Source: Hofstenia miamia (Eukaryota > Xenacoelomorpha > Acoela). Taken from it: a stretch of 64,000 nt of DNA. Below are positions 20,632 through 33,133 of this stretch, piece after piece. Location: positions 112,606 through 176,605 of the forward strand of contig SCFE01000071.1 in NCBI GenBank assembly GCA_004352715.1, in the 5' to 3' direction. The translations under genes and the position numbers were made by a program. A model generated the notes under the pieces. It was not told the origin of the DNA and did no database searches. It saw only the letters and a list, made by a program, of their open reading frames with translations. How positions within the stretch are numbered: position 1 is the stretch's first letter; each line of letters starts with the position of its first letter.

Positions 20632-21960
20632 TCAAGAACAAGATGTTGTATAATCATTATTGTAGAACTTGTATCCTAACCATGCTTTATTCGAGATATA
20701 ATTTTGCTTAAGGAAAATATTAATGTGCTTCTTAAAAGCTTGCAATTTTTCAATATTCCTTATCTCTTTAGGTAATGAGTTCCAAGTTCGAATAGCGGTT
20801 TTAATGAATTTTTGCAAAACCTTTTTTCTATAAATCCAGGCATTGAAATAATATTATAAGGTGGTAATTTCTTGATGAGCTTGAAAAATGTTAACAGTGT
20901 GTTAAATATGATTAGCTGTCTTGGGAAAAGGATAGACCTAGAAATATACTGCCTAGTTCTGAAAGAATTTATCTTTGAAACGCTTAGGGCCCATTTTAAT
21001 TGAATATATCAAGTTTTCTATATAAAACATCTTTTAGATCAGTAAATAATGTTTGCATAACTTAGGTGACTCATTATAAATGAATGGAAAAATTGAATTA
21101 TTGCACAGGCATGTAGTTGTTTTACTATCATTGACATACTCCTTATACCTATTGCCAATTTTCGGTCTATTCCATTAATGTGTGATTCAAAATTTAGCTT
21201 CGAATAAAAAATTACTCCTAAATATTTGAAATTGCCTACAGTTGGAACCTTAACATTATTAAGATTAAAAGTTAATACTGAAACATCATAATTTGTCGTA
21301 GAGGCTGCAAAATACAAAATTCTGTTTTAATTTCATTTATAAGTAACTTATGCATGTTAAAGTACATTGTCAATTTGTTGCAATCATTTGCTAAATGCAT
21401 AGATTTATAATCGTTGAATATACAGGTATCAGCGGCATATCGTTTACATATATACTGAAAAGAAACGGACCTAAAATTGTACCCTGAGGGACACCATTGT
21501 TGACAGGTAGCCAATCCTAAAATACATCATTTACTTTAACTCTTTGGAATCTATGTTTCAAATAACTATTATCAAATTTCTGCTATTGTTAGAAAATCCC
21601 ATACAGGATAATTTTTTTATTAGTATGCTATGATCAATAGAATCAAAACTTTAGAAAGATCTAAGCAAGCAATAGCTACGAATTTATTTGCATCCAGTGA
21701 TGAGCTCCATTTTTCTGTAGCATTTAATAGAGCATCGGTAGTTGAAAAATGTTTACGAAATCCAAATTGAGTGTTAAATAGTAGATACTCCGTTATTTGG
21801 TTATGTAATAATCGCTCGAATACTTTGGCGGTTTACTTAACGATTGGGCCACTGAATTTCCCTAGATTAATAAAAGTCTTGGTTAATTCGTTGGAGATTT
21901 CATAACCATCAGTAATTATTTTTCCGCATGAATTTTCAATAGCATCAATAGAGTTTGATT
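20632..21960 (-). pseudogene. Non-LTR reverse transcriptase, several frameshifts
   Basis: The minus-strand frames give in order: FERLLHNQITEYLLFNTQFG with FRKHFSTTDALL (fingers, about 21830-21730), LDLSK followed by a frameshift before the FDSIDHS-like segment (about 21640), a PQGT-like region with frameshift (about 21490), a catalytic box reading YAADT (about 21435) in place of the usual Y-x-D-D, and FKYLGVIF (thumb, about 21230). At the end comes AIRTWNSLPKEIRNIEKL and GYKFYNNDY (20632-20817). The Ala at the catalytic Asp position and at least three frameshifts show a dead copy. Confidence 0.8.
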
Positions 21961-22063
21961 TAGATTTCTTACTATTAGTGATCTCATGAATTAGCTTCCA
22001 TTTTGATTTTTGATTTGGCAGACAAGCGTATTCATTTCTGATGTATTCGTTATACGCCCTGCG

Positions 22064-22441
22064 GTTTTCAACGTTGGAGACATTTCTAGCCTTTTTATAT
22101 GTTTCAAAATCACTATGAGTTTGAGAACTTTTAAAATTCCTAAATGCGATATTCTTTTTACGAATAAATTCTTTACAAGTTTCGGTTAACCAAGGCTTAT
22201 TTTGTTTAGATTTGATTGAGTAGCTTTTCGGAAGTGAATTANNNNNNNNNNNNNNNNNNNNNNGTTTTCAATGTTGGAGACATTTCTAGCCTTTTTATAT
22301 GTAGCAAAATTACTATGAGTTTGAGAACTTTTAAAATTCCTAAATGCGATATTCTTTTTACGAATAAATTCTTTACAAGTTTCGGTTAACCAAGGCTTAT
22401 TTTGTTTAGATTTGATTGAGTAGCTTTTCGGAAGTGAATTA
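22064..22441 (-). repeat. 178-bp duplication across a 22-N gap
   Basis: Positions 22064-22241 and 22264-22441 are nearly identical (from GTTTTCAA(C/T)GTTGGAGAC to GAAGTGAATTA), differing at a few bases. They flank a 22-N gap. The repeated segment encodes the linker between endonuclease and RT of the minus-strand element (SKQNKPWLTETCKEF and KKNIAFRNFK). Two unmerged haplotypes at a gap edge explain this best. Confidence 0.8.
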
Positions 22442-22665
22442 ATCATGATTTTCTTTTCTGGGCAAAATTTGTTGAGATAAAATTCAAAAATTTCTAAAAA
22501 ATTTGTCAACATTGTAGTTGAATTTGTTGCAGAATATACCGGAAGCCAATTTTCTGAAGAGAGTGCCGATTTAAAATTATTTATGTTATCGGTATTCTTT
22601 TCACGGGTTTTTATCCACTTAGTAAAATTCTTAGTAGAAGAATTGCCACATAAATAATTTTTACA

Positions 22666-22896
22666 GCCATTCTAACGGCCATTTTAAGGTACCCTTATAG
22701 TATTTGGTGTAAATAAAAAGTTTGTAAAGAATTAGTTCCGATGTGCTCCAGACAGTGGCCTACCAGCAATATTGAATTAGGGGAGACAACAGAGGGGCCA
22801 AAATATTTGAGGTGGGGCCCAGTTAAAATTTCATATATGTATAAATTACATATATAAATTATATATATACTGTATATATGTATATATATGTAGATG

Positions 22897-22919
<23 letters not shown>
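22666..22919. repeat. 254-bp inverted repeat, left copy (partner 39442-39695)
   Basis: This segment is, as far as I can compare by eye, an exact reverse complement of 39442-39695. It includes GCCATTCTAACGGCC, CAGTGGCCTACCAGC, GAGGTGGGGCCC and the (AT)n-rich end with GTAGATGTAAT. The CAGTGGCCTACC and GGGGAG/GGGGCC composition is like the end of a hAT-type DNA transposon. It abuts the 5' side of the minus-strand non-LTR element. Confidence 0.75.
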
Positions 22920-22934
<15 letters not shown>

Positions 22935-23233
22935 TTTAATTTAAGAGAAACAAAATACAAAATAATGACTAATAAACATCGGTATTATCATATTTCTACA
23001 GTAAANNNNNNNNNNNNNNNNNNNNNNNNNNNNNNNNNNNNNNNNNNNNNNNNNNNNNNNNNNNNNNNNNNNNNNNNNNNNNNNNNNNNNNNNNNNNNNN
23101 NNNNNNNNNNNNNNNNNNNNNNNNNNNNNNNNNNNNNNNNNNNNNNNNATATATATATATTTTTTAATTTAAGAGAAACAAAATACAAAATAATGACTAA
23201 TAAACATCGGTATTATCATATTTCTACAGTAAA
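22920..23233. repeat. 85-bp direct repeat flanking a 143-N gap
   Basis: The stretch ATATAATTTTTTTAATTTAA...TTCTACAGTAAA ending at 23005 recurs right after the gap (about 23149-23233), differing only in length of a T-run. The gap is 143 Ns. This looks like an unmerged overlap or haplotype pair at a microsatellite. Confidence 0.75.
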
Positions 23234-23748
23234 TATGTGAACCATTCTGCTCTAAAATAACTTCACAATGGAAGGTAAACTTCATCAATATTTATTGATT
23301 AGATCTTTGCCCATGGCCACGTCATTGGTCTACTGATTTAGTCTTTTACTGGAAACGAAGTCTTGGTTATCACATGAGGATACCACCCTGTTTGTAAGAC
23401 CTTTCAAAATAAATAGATACCTTAGATTAATTCAATTTAAACAATATGGAACGTCTTCTGAAGTTCACAACTTACGATTCTTATGTTAAAAAATAACGTA
23501 CATAAGTACGATAATTTTATCAACACAGTATCAATGTTATTGAGGGCTTAGTGTAATATATTATGTGCTATTTTGTAATTTCTGTTGGAAATCTACATGA
23601 AGTTTAGTCTTTCATGAACTACATATTCAGAAATCGATATATAGAATAGATAGAAAATTTAATAAAATTTAATAAGTTTAATGTAATTCAAACAAATGGA
23701 TTTAAAAATTAGCATCTTCAAATAACGACAAGCAATCAGCTCCATTTA

Positions 23749-23810
23749 GAGCCCGTATATCGTGTCCGTGCCCGTACCTGTTCGCCTTTGTTCATACCCA
23801 ATACGGGCTC
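23749..23810. repeat. GC-rich hairpin GAGCCCGTAT...ATACGGGCTC
   Basis: This is a perfect 10-bp inverted repeat (23749-23758 and 23801-23810) with a 42-bp loop that itself contains a further GCCCGTA. The GC content is well above the surroundings. It may be a small foldback element or structured RNA; no other feature supports either. Confidence 0.45.
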
Positions 23811-24048
23811 CACCTTAGGTTATAAGAATGGACAACATGTCAATCACTAAATTTTTCAAAGACCTCGGATATATTAAGTGAATATAATTGATTCAGAGTC
23901 AATTGGTATGAACATCAAAATTCATTCGACCAATTTTTTAGTGAGAGAAGGGGGCCAGCGGGGTGGCCATTATAAATCTCGTTAGATTTGTATACTAAAT
24001 TTCCTACGCCTGAGTAGAAATATATATAGTACAAACCTCAAGACAGCT

Positions 24049-25000
24049 TTGCAGCAGAACATTAGAATATATAAAATTTTCAGCAATCGAATTTTACATG
24101 TGTATCAAGATCAATTTGGTTTAAGGGCAACTGAATCATTCTATAAATTGTTATTAAAACTATCCGGAAGTATAAAAGAAGGATACTTGTACAGAAAAAG
24201 TCATATAAAGGATATTAATCAGTTATACATTGCCCGATTTCAGTATCACAATATTTGGTAAAATATTTGAAGAAATATTATAGTAAATAACTATATTGAA
24301 AAAATAATTTTTTTGTTTCATTACAATTTAGATCTAGAAAGAATTTTCAAGAAATGATGAATTCATTATTGGCGAAGGTATACCGGTATTGGCAAAATGA
24401 CGAAATGTATTTATATCTCCAGATTTATCAAAAACATTCAAATCGATTGATCACAACATCCTATTAATGATGTAGATTCCGTGCTGGTTGTTGCATCGGC
24501 CAGCCAAATGTTTTCGTTTTGGCATGTAAATTGTACATATGTTGATATTAATTTGTATATAAGCAAGAGCAATTTGTTGTAAATAGAAGTTTTAGCAGTT
24601 TTGTGTTTGTTAATATCTGTTGCCCACCGTCACTTCCCCGAGAATAATTTTCTATGTATAATTAAGGATGCAAAGCACAAGCAACTAAAATTAATATAAA
24701 TCTTTGTTATTTCATCAATAAAGGTAATTAAACAACGATGTGCAAGATTTTACCAAATAGCATCTCAATTTATCATCATTAATAGTTTAATGTAAAAGAC
24801 ATCAAGTTTGATAATAAAATAATGTGGACAAATATGCTGATGATAAATTGTTGTATACAATCAAGTATGAAGATATAATTAGTGCATTAAAAAAAACTCT
24901 TTTATATTCTGATCAAAATATAATTTTAAATGTTGGAAAAACTATGTCATACAGGGAATTTGCTAAATATAAATACTTACATAGAATTTTAAATTAATTC
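24049..25000 (+). pseudogene. Old non-LTR reverse transcriptase remnant
   Basis: Successive frames give the finger motif YQDQFGLRATESFYKLLLKL (near 24110-24165), a palm fragment FKSIDHNILLM (near 24440) and the catalytic YADDKLLYTIK box (near 24833-24865) followed by an LKKTLLYSD...NVGKT segment up to about 24950. Order and spacing match an RT. The intervening sequence is AT-rich and full of stops. Strand and family type (CR1/Jockey-like) follow from the motifs. Confidence 0.7.
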
Positions 25001-25009
25001 TATCTTTTA

Positions 25010-27970
25010 CATCTGCTAAATTGGAAAATTGATTAAATGCGTGGGATAGTATCTGATCAAAATTGATGGGCAGGAAGTGAGATTGCCCTTTATAAATAGC
25101 AGCTGTTGAAACCTATTTGGTTAAATGTTCAAGTTTATTAACTATAAAAAACTCATTAATAAATGAATTTCATGTTCGATAAAAGAGCTATTCACAAAAA
25201 CGTATCAAATTTCGCATTAAAGGTTTTAAGATATATGACATTTGTTTTCATATAAAAAGCACGTAATGCTATTAGCCACAAGTGTTCGTATATCGACAAA
25301 ACAGTGCTAGAGAATTTTATATATAAGACAACATTAACGATGTTTATAGCTGCTACATGTAACATCTACATCAATGTATACTACACATATTGTCGGGCAA
25401 AACTTATTCATCTGCGCTTCTCAACTTATATATTTCATTAAATAATTCAATGTATATTTTTTAATATAACATGCTAAATTATTTCCAATGTTTGCAGATT
25501 TTTTCCAAATCCCTATATTTTAACTCTATTTTTATTTGGCTTCTTTGCAGGCGTCGTTTATTGGTAAAAGGGGGAATGAAGCATAGAATATTATACACAC
25601 ATAGTGATATTGCATATTGTAGCTATATTTTTTGCTGACATCAGTATTTTTCAAAACGAGGATAGAAAAATAGGCTATTTCTTATAAGATCATACAGATA
25701 TAATGAATCGTTGCAACTATGTTCTACTTTTTTGCAGGTGACTGTGATAAAAATATTTTTATTCTTTGTGTGCCACCCAAATTGTAACAAAAATGATTCA
25801 TGGGGATTATACCATCTGATAAAAAGTGCATAGAAATTTTTTGGGTTTAGATATTGACCCAATTTCTTAGGAAATAGGTAAAACTAAATTTCTTGCGATG
25901 AAGAATTGCCGTGCGCCTTCACTGAATCATAATATTGATTTTCTTTAAGATATACCTATGTGTTTGTGAGTACAATTTATTTTGCACCCTCACCCAGTAA
26001 AAATAGGGTTAAATGCCCAAATTCTGTAGTTTTTGGACTGAGGCAAATCGATTTCTCTTGATACACTTGTGTTACGATGTGCGCATACATACGAATGCTT
26101 GTAATCTGAAATTCCACTAGAGAAAAATAAAAAAATTGAATTCTCTAATAATGCCAACTAGTTCTGCATAATGAATTCGCGTTCTAGTATCAATTTTTGT
26201 AAAAACAAAACACCTTTGATAACACAAAGAACTTCTAGTAATAAAAAAAATCAATTTCAGAAACCTGACATTTTCTTAAAACAATTAATCAAATTCTATA
26301 TTGTAGCATTACTTTACAAAGTTGTTAAAATGTACAGAATTGAATACTTTAATGTTTATTCAATCAAAGCTCTAGAAAATTCACTGTTACAAAGATAAAC
26401 ATCAAAAATCCAAAATTCATTTTTAAACTTAGTTATTACGCAAAGGAAAAGAACAACTATTTAACCAATATCATTTGACATTATCAAAATTTTGCCTATG
26501 TGATCACACTGCTCTTTTGAATTCTCTTGTATACAATTGTTATGCAAAAATTACACAAATGAAAGACCTCTGTAAGTCTGTTGAGCCTGATAGTTTGAAC
26601 AAGTCTTCTCCTATTTAGGGGGAAGTGCTCAACGCTTTGTGTAGTACAAACTAATTTTGGTTAGTGTAATGCCTTTGTAAACTTTGTTGAGCATTTCATT
26701 TTTTTTTGAAATTACATTTCCATTCTATAAAATGACTTCCATTTCCATATGCAACCCTGGTACCATTAGACGATGTTTGGATGTAACATAATGCTGAGGA
26801 CATGCTAGTACATATAGTGTAATATATGAAGCAATAAATGATCTTAGCTCAGTAAGTGTAGAGTAAGCAATTTACTAAATGCAGTGTGAACATAGAAAAT
26901 ATGGCTCTTTACTCTTTTTATAGCGAGCTCAACAACTCGAATCTCTATATGAAACATACCAAAACGAAATTGGGCCATTGTAGGCACTCCAAAAAAGAGG
27001 AATATACGCACATTTATTTTCCTACCTGGATGCACGACCTACGTCTTAATCCGAATAATAACATAAATTAGGTAGGTTAAATTTATATATGTTTTTCAGA
27101 GATAGATAATCTTCTGTTATTCCTACTTTTGAGTTTAATCATTTAAAGTGTCAAGGTTTTGAAATGGTATGCGACATTATTTCACTAAAATGAATACATT
27201 CTCAAGCCTGTTATTTTTAAACTGGACGTTCACACAACCTCTTCTATCGAGATCTTTGCTCACTAGTAAGTAGAATTATTTTCTCTTAAGTTTCATGTAA
27301 ATCTTTAGGTCTTCAAGATTTTCCTAAGTTTTAATCATAATTCATTTTGCACTGCTACTCTTGGAGTTCCAAATAGTCAGATTCAAGCAAAAATTGGCAA
27401 GGTCAAAAAGAGATTGTAGAAATGCAAAGTTATATTTCAAAATTAATGGAGTTTGTTTCTTTAGCCTTGTAGCATGAGCGATCTTATTTGTTTTCATAAG
27501 ATAAATGCTTTTTAAAAAGAAACATAAACCGTAAATTTTTGTAGATAACCGTAAAAATCATTGCATTTTTTGCAATGTATTAATAGATTTTGTATATCTT
27601 GCAAATTATAGTTAGCATTAGTAAAAAATATTTAAGTCAGCCCCCTCTAGAAATTTTCTAGGTCGAATTCTGCATTGTATTGATGCATCTGTGAAGACAT
27701 AAACTAAATAAATGCATCAAATGCTATATGCAGCACTTGCAATAAGATAAACTTTGTTATTAAAGAAAAAAAATTTTTTCTGGATTTAAACAATTATTTT
27801 TAAAATCCTACGAAATCATCTGCCGTAGCTACTACTTGAGGTATTAAACGTAAAATTGCACTCATTACATTTTCTAGAATTTCATCGGGATGGCGTCAAA
27901 CAGACTTGTGCCATCAGTGTGTGAATAATTATTAATGCAATACAGAGATTTTGCAACTGCAATAACTACT
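25010..27970. other. AT-rich region without recognised genes
   Basis: I see only short chance-like open frames here (for example minus 25641-25862, plus 26171-26398, plus 26886-27071), none with a recognisable motif. CTC-rich fragments near 26560-26700 contain an imperfect direct repeat of TGTAA(G/A)(T/C)(C/T)T(G/T)TTGAGC. No RNA gene is evident. Confidence 0.5.
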
Positions 27971-27979
27971 GATGCTTCA

Positions 27980-28237
27980 TTACACTTCTGCCCTATCCAG
28001 GTCAGAAAATAATTTCAAAAAAGAAATGTCACCATCATTAAATTTTAAGACTGCCAGGTAGGTGGCAAGAGCCACAGTTTCTTGCTCTACATACACAAAC
28101 TTTGGACATCTATCCCAGATCATCCCATTCAGGCATTCGTTGACATTTTGCATCAAGTCCGGATTACTTAGGTCCTTGAATATAGGTTTTATCAGCTCAA
28201 CAATGCACCACTCACAAAGGGATTTCTCAGCAGTGCA
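27980..28237 (-). pseudogene. Mutator-like transposase domain remnant
   Basis: An 85-codon open minus-strand frame with no leading ATG reads SLCEWCIVELIKPIFKDLS, then NVNECLNGMIWDRCPKF and ALATYLAVLKFNDGD. From memory this matches a segment common in animal Mutator-like transposase-domain proteins: an I-x-P-x-F-x-x-L-S helix, an N-x-N-E-x-x-N-x-x-I-W-x-x-C-P-K core and an A-V-x-x-F-N-D-G end. The family's TQN before NEN seems shortened to QN. It lies isolated in AT-rich DNA, so it is a fragment of an old transposon or a captured domain. Confidence 0.55.
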
Positions 28238-28668
28238 TTAAATAACATACATCAAAAGTTGAATATAAAAAAAAATTCTTTGTGAGGGAAATAATCGTAT
28301 AAATTTGGAAGGAAAACACATTGCTAGGATGTTGCTAAGGCGAAATTTTTAAAAATAGGCCTCTTGAAATCTTAGTTTCTCAAGAATTAGCGTTTTTGTA
28401 GGCTAACATGAAATGTTATGTTAAAGTATAATACCTAAAGTACCTAATATTAAAAAATTTTTTTAATACTTTTTCTCTCTAAATTCACAATTTAAGGGGA
28501 ATTTCTACCTTAAAATTTTAACTTCTTGCATAATCAGCACAGCACAAATATAAAATTTATAATTCAGTTTGTGTTTCAATTTTGCACGACCGACCGCAGA
28601 CATGATTAAATTCGATTTTGTTCAATTCGTAATTTTTTACAAACGTTGTTGTATTTGGAAATGGTTTA

Positions 28669-28707
28669 AGACACCTAGTGCACTACAAACGCAGGTTCTA
28701 GGTGTCT
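28669..28707. repeat. Small hairpin AGACACCTAG...CTAGGTGTCT
   Basis: This is a perfect 10-bp inverted repeat with a 19-bp loop. It is too short to classify and could be a foldback element core or chance. Confidence 0.35.
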
Positions 28708-28709
28708 AA

Positions 28710-30945
28710 AGCCTTTTGAAATATAACTGTATATTTTCTTTGAAGAAATAGCCGTTCATTAAATATATTCTAAGTATTTGGAAATTAATAAAGTCTACAA
28801 AATACATTTCAACCATCTAATATAGACCATATAGAAAATTTGAAGTATTTATGAGTTTTCTTTGATAATCAACGGAAATCACAAAGCAAATGTAACTCGT
28901 TAATAAAATCGTTATAGTTATAAAGGGATATCACAATATCTAATTGAAACCCATAAGCAACAACATGCAAATTAACTAAATTTTATATATCTAAATTCAA
29001 TATTTTAAAAAGTTAAAATATCTCAAGTTTTTTCTGATTGTTGGCAATAATATAATACATTCTAAAACTGTGTTGCGCTTGACGACTTTTCACACCATTT
29101 GTAGAAGGAGTTAGCAAGGTCGGTATAAGGGGCCCAGGGCCCGGACAGTATTCAAAGAGAGACACCAAAATTTGTCGCACAAAAATGTTACGCAAAAATA
29201 ATATTGATTCAATAAGAAATCTCTAGAATTCAACGAAATCTTAATGAACTTTTCTTCATTAAAATCTCCAAACGTAAATTTTTTGTATATTATACTGTTT
29301 TGTAATGTCAATTTAATATACGGCCAGATATGTTGCACTTAAGAGGGAGAAATTAAGAGCAAAATTTAAAAAAAATAAATATAACGAAATTTTGTAAAAA
29401 ACTTGTTCACATAACTATGAAATCAGAATAGAATAAAAATGTATATGTATAACTGTAGAAATGCTATACATTCAAATCACTGCCCCTTCTTAAATGCGAG
29501 CGACTTGATCTTCACGAATGTCTTTGTTCCAATTTTCTTCCCATTTAATTTTATATTGATAACACATTGCATTCCAGACTTTAGGTGTGCAGAACATGCG
29601 ATGATTCTTCAAAAGATCAGAACAATATCTCTCTAGCTTTGAAGCAACAATGTAGAAAATCTTGTCGTGTAACTTCTAGCACTTCAATGCAAGAGCTTGG
29701 AAAATTATACTATGATCAAATTGATTTTAACAATTTTCCTCTCGATAAGGATTCGATATAAGAAAAGTCTACATTAACATAAGTCCTTATCATTACTAAG
29801 TATTGTCCTATAATTATCACAGCTTAATTTTGAAAAAGGATGAAACATGCGTAATAGCATTTCGAAATTTTAAATGTTGTGTAATGTTTATGCTTAAAAG
29901 AAACCCTTACTAAATTAATAATTTGTGCTTCTTAATTTCTGGACTTAAATGCACTATACACAGCCGTATATTAAGTTGTTCATGCATCTCTTTATTTTAA
30001 ATTGGACTTTTTTAAGGTGATTATTGACAAAGTAAATATATTAAAACAGTGCATATAGTTTTTTACTAAAAGGGGAGAAGATTTCGAACGCATGCTTCTG
30101 TTGCTACGCCACTCTGTTTAGACTTAATACTGAATATTGAGTAAACATCTACGCAATTTATTTTTTTCTATTTTGAAGAATCATTTAAGATAATGTTGTT
30201 AGTTAATAAATTTATTAAAACTATGTAACTTTCTTAATATCTCGAAAAATTTCTAATAAGCGTTATAATAGTTTTAGAATTCTAATGATGCTATGATCAA
30301 TTTGATCAGATCAAACCTATATAAAGCAGGCTTACTACGTACTCACACATACATGATATTCGAATGACAATCGAATTTAGACTTGTTTACCGAGGTTCCC
30401 GTGGACCTACCACATTAATAAATTCAAAACTTAGAAATAGGCATAATACAAAATGAAGTTAGGAAAATTGAATGTACATTGCCTCATAGAAAAACTCTTT
30501 ATATTAAAATTTACTGCCTATAGATATCGTATACTTTTACATGAATCCTTTCGTTTTTTCAAAAAATGCAATATTTTTGGACTAGTAATAAAAAATGGTT
30601 TTCTAAAATGCAAACTTTAGAAATTGCACTCCCAAATTATAGTGATCATATAAATCTATGCCCACTGAGTTACTTTTGCACTTAAAATGCTGTGTTCAAA
30701 AAAATCAGCTGACATAGAATACCACAAAAACAGGGATAAGTGGTGATTTTTGGAAAATGTAGCCAACGTCAAAATTATTAAAACTTGGCGGAAATTTATA
30801 TTTAGAGTCCCTATTGATTACTAATAAAATCTTTGCGATTCCCAGTTCTATCAAAAAGATTTTTGTAAGTCGGTCAAGTATATGTGCATACTTTAAATGT
30901 AAATGATCTAGTTTACAAAGTAATTTTCTGCCTGGTTGTCTTAAT
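28710..30945. other. AT-rich region without recognised genes
   Basis: No coding motif was found on either strand. A GGGGCCCAGGGCCCGG block at 29130-29145 stands out in composition and may be a transposon end. No splice-flanked open segment is convincing. Confidence 0.4.
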
Positions 30946-31139
30946 ACATACAGGGAGACTCAGAAGTAACGCACCTATTTTTAGCAAAATATTATGAAAA
31001 GAGTTGCATTAATTCTAATTTACCCTGTATTTCACCAATATTAAACAGATAGNCACAGAGAATGATTCAAGGGTCCCTGTGCCAGATACATGAAAGTGCA
31101 CATAAGTTAGGTATAGGGTTTTTTCTCTTGATTAGTCAA

Positions 31140-31845
31140 CTAGTGATCACTTACTACATTTATTAAAATAATTATCTATGAACAAATGGTTGGATGACTG
31201 GAACTTAGGAAATATATTAATATTATTTTAGATCCAAATTAGTGACCAATAAATGACCAATAAAGTGACCATACATGAATTAATTTATAAATGTAGGTTA
31301 GGAAACTGGTTGAAACTAATATGTTTAGAAACGCCAATATATTTTGGTAATGGCTACATGTAATATCAAATGAGCAGTTAGTAACAAGTCAGGTTGTGAG
31401 CAGATAAAACACTTTTGCAAATTAGAGATTAAGTCGAATTGTGTCATGCTTTGAGTATGCACTGAGCTAGGATAAGGTACACATAAATTGTATTGATGAG
31501 CTGAGGTGTGGAACTTGATTGAATGGAATATTGAAGGAGTTGGTGAAACTGAATGTGGAGATCAGCTTTGGGCAGATGCCCACTGTNGTCAAATGGAACA
31601 TCAAAGGAATTGGTGAAACTGGATGTGGAGATCAGCTTTGGGCAGATGCCCAATGTTGATCACTGGAGAAACTACTGCATGTCTTTATCACCTAAATAGT
31701 AACTGCTTACACCTATTTACATTATGTTAACAGAGATAAAAGCCAAGCAGTAGATAATCAGGTAAATCCCTACCCACATAAACATGACTAGTGCTATTCA
31801 GTAGCAAGAGATAAACAGTAATGATGCCTGGTAGAGGATGTTACA
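31140..31845 (+). repeat. LTR-like sequence, copy 2
   Basis: This is a second copy of the repeat at 11388-12012, ending in the same GGATGTTACA. It contains a single N at 31587 next to an internal 70-bp duplication (CAAAGGAATTGGTGAAACT and GATCAGCTTTGGGCAG occur on both sides), likely an assembly error. It lacks the mirror-image left arm seen at copy 1, showing that the arm is not part of the LTR itself. Confidence 0.65.
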
Positions 31846-31860
31846 TGGTGACTGTGACAG
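31846..31860 (+). promoter_or_regulatory. Candidate primer-binding site of an LTR element
   Basis: TGGTGACTGTGACAG follows the LTR end directly. It starts with TGG, as complements of tRNA 3' CCA ends do, and resembles the TGGCGACCGTGACA site used by some gypsy elements (tRNA-Arg type, from memory). This supports 31845 as the 5' LTR's end and the + orientation. About 260 bp of leader-like sequence with an ATG near 32043 follows before the N at 32123. Confidence 0.5.
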
Positions 31861-32230
31861 CCAAGAACAGCAATTCCTAAAAAGAAACATTCAGTGGAAC
31901 TACCCACACATAACAACAACAGCTACAAGTGAAAGTGAAAGTAAGCAACAGACAGTTACATGAAAAATCAACTAGTTAAGAGAGAGAATTACCTGAAACC
32001 AAACCAAAGCACTTTAACAGGATCCCAGAATTGTGATCAAAAATGGAAGACAAACCAAAAGAAAGGCAGTGCAAAGAAAACTGCAATCAAGGCAGTAACC
32101 CCTAGAATAATATGATCATCACNACATACAGGGAGACTCAGAAGTAACGCACCTATTTTTAGCAAAATATTATGAAAAGAGTTGCATTAATTCTAATTTA
32201 CCCTGTATTTCACCAATATTAAACAGATAG

Positions 32231-33025
32231 CAAAATCGTGCAAAACATTATTTATTTAAAGTAGAAACTAATAATTTATAAATTTCTTACATAAAAGTAA
32301 GGATACAAATCAACTGCAAAAATGCATTACCTTGCTATTGATGCCCCAAATTTTCAAAAGCTTTTCACTCAATCTGTTCTTACAACCTAATTATTAAATT
32401 GCACTTAGTCGGTTTTTTCGACCCAATCTGAACAAAATCAAAGTTTGCATTTTTTTTACTATCTAACGCCGACAAAATATGATCTTCAATTATCAATTTT
32501 TATTTCAGAATATGCCTTAGAAATAATTTAAATTTCCAATGCCATAAAATCAATTTATATATTAAATTATAAGTTTTATTGTTAATTAATTGTTATAGTA
32601 ACTATTGTTATCAAGTTTAACAAAAATAGTTTTAGACTTCTTCTGCCTTGAATAGAATATTAAAAAATTCAAAGTACTTAAATATTTTTAATACATACTA
32701 GAAAGGTACATCAATAAGCATTCAAGAAATTTTTGCAAATGAGAAATTTCTGCATTGTGATTTATATATGTTGAAATTGTTTCTGTACATAATAACGGAA
32801 AAGACAGGTTCAATTGTCTGCTAACCATCTTAATTTAATTTCCGCTATCAGCAATATTCTTACTGGTCTTGCTCCAATTCCTACGCAAAAATCAATAAAT
32901 TAAGCATAAGAGAGCAAAGTCATCAAGAAATATAGATTATTTACGAATACTAATTCGAATTGCCTCAAATTTACATTGAATATATATATACATATATTCA
33001 ATGTAAATTGAATATATATACATAT
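32231..33025. other. AT-rich region without recognised genes
   Basis: I see no coding motif. Near 32982-33030 an imperfect palindrome ATTGAATATATATATAC / GTATATATATTCAAT with internal copies of CATATATTCAATGTAAATTG may form cruciforms. Confidence 0.4.
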
Positions 33026-33133
33026 ATATAATTAGCAAACTTTGCAATGGATCAAAACGAGAGCAAATTTGCACATTTTAAGAAATCTAAAGATAAAAAA
33101 TATACAAAAATGTATTCTTTCGAGAGAAAGAAA

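Larger units (their letters stand above)
20460..22665 (-). mobile_element. Non-LTR retrotransposon, nearly RT-length, decayed
   Basis: Read on the minus strand this element runs from the linker before the RT (about 22560-22064) through fingers, palm and thumb to a stop near 20635. It ends with a (TATCT)n-like tail (AGATAAGATAAGATA on the plus strand, 20466-20480). Its C-terminus resembles that of the plus-strand element at 18404-18714. A 22-N gap with duplicated flanks interrupts it at 22242-22263. Confidence 0.8.
30946..32230. repeat. 107-bp duplication bracketing an LTR fragment with single-N joins
   Basis: The sequence from ACATACAGGGAGACTCAG to TTAAACAGATAG occurs at 30946-31052 and again at 32124-32230. 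Between them lies 31054-32122, joined by one N on each side. True target duplications of LTR elements are 4-6 bp, so this long duplication with Ns is best read as a contig of repeat sequence inserted by gap-filling. Confidence 0.8.

Noticed and set aside
25641-25862. A 73-codon minus-strand frame as a gene.
   Set aside because: There is no recognisable motif or splice context, and such lengths are expected by chance over this much sequence.
31444-31653. A 69-codon minus-strand frame across the N at 31587.
   Set aside because: It is antisense to the LTR-like repeat and crosses an N next to an internal duplication. It has no protein motif.
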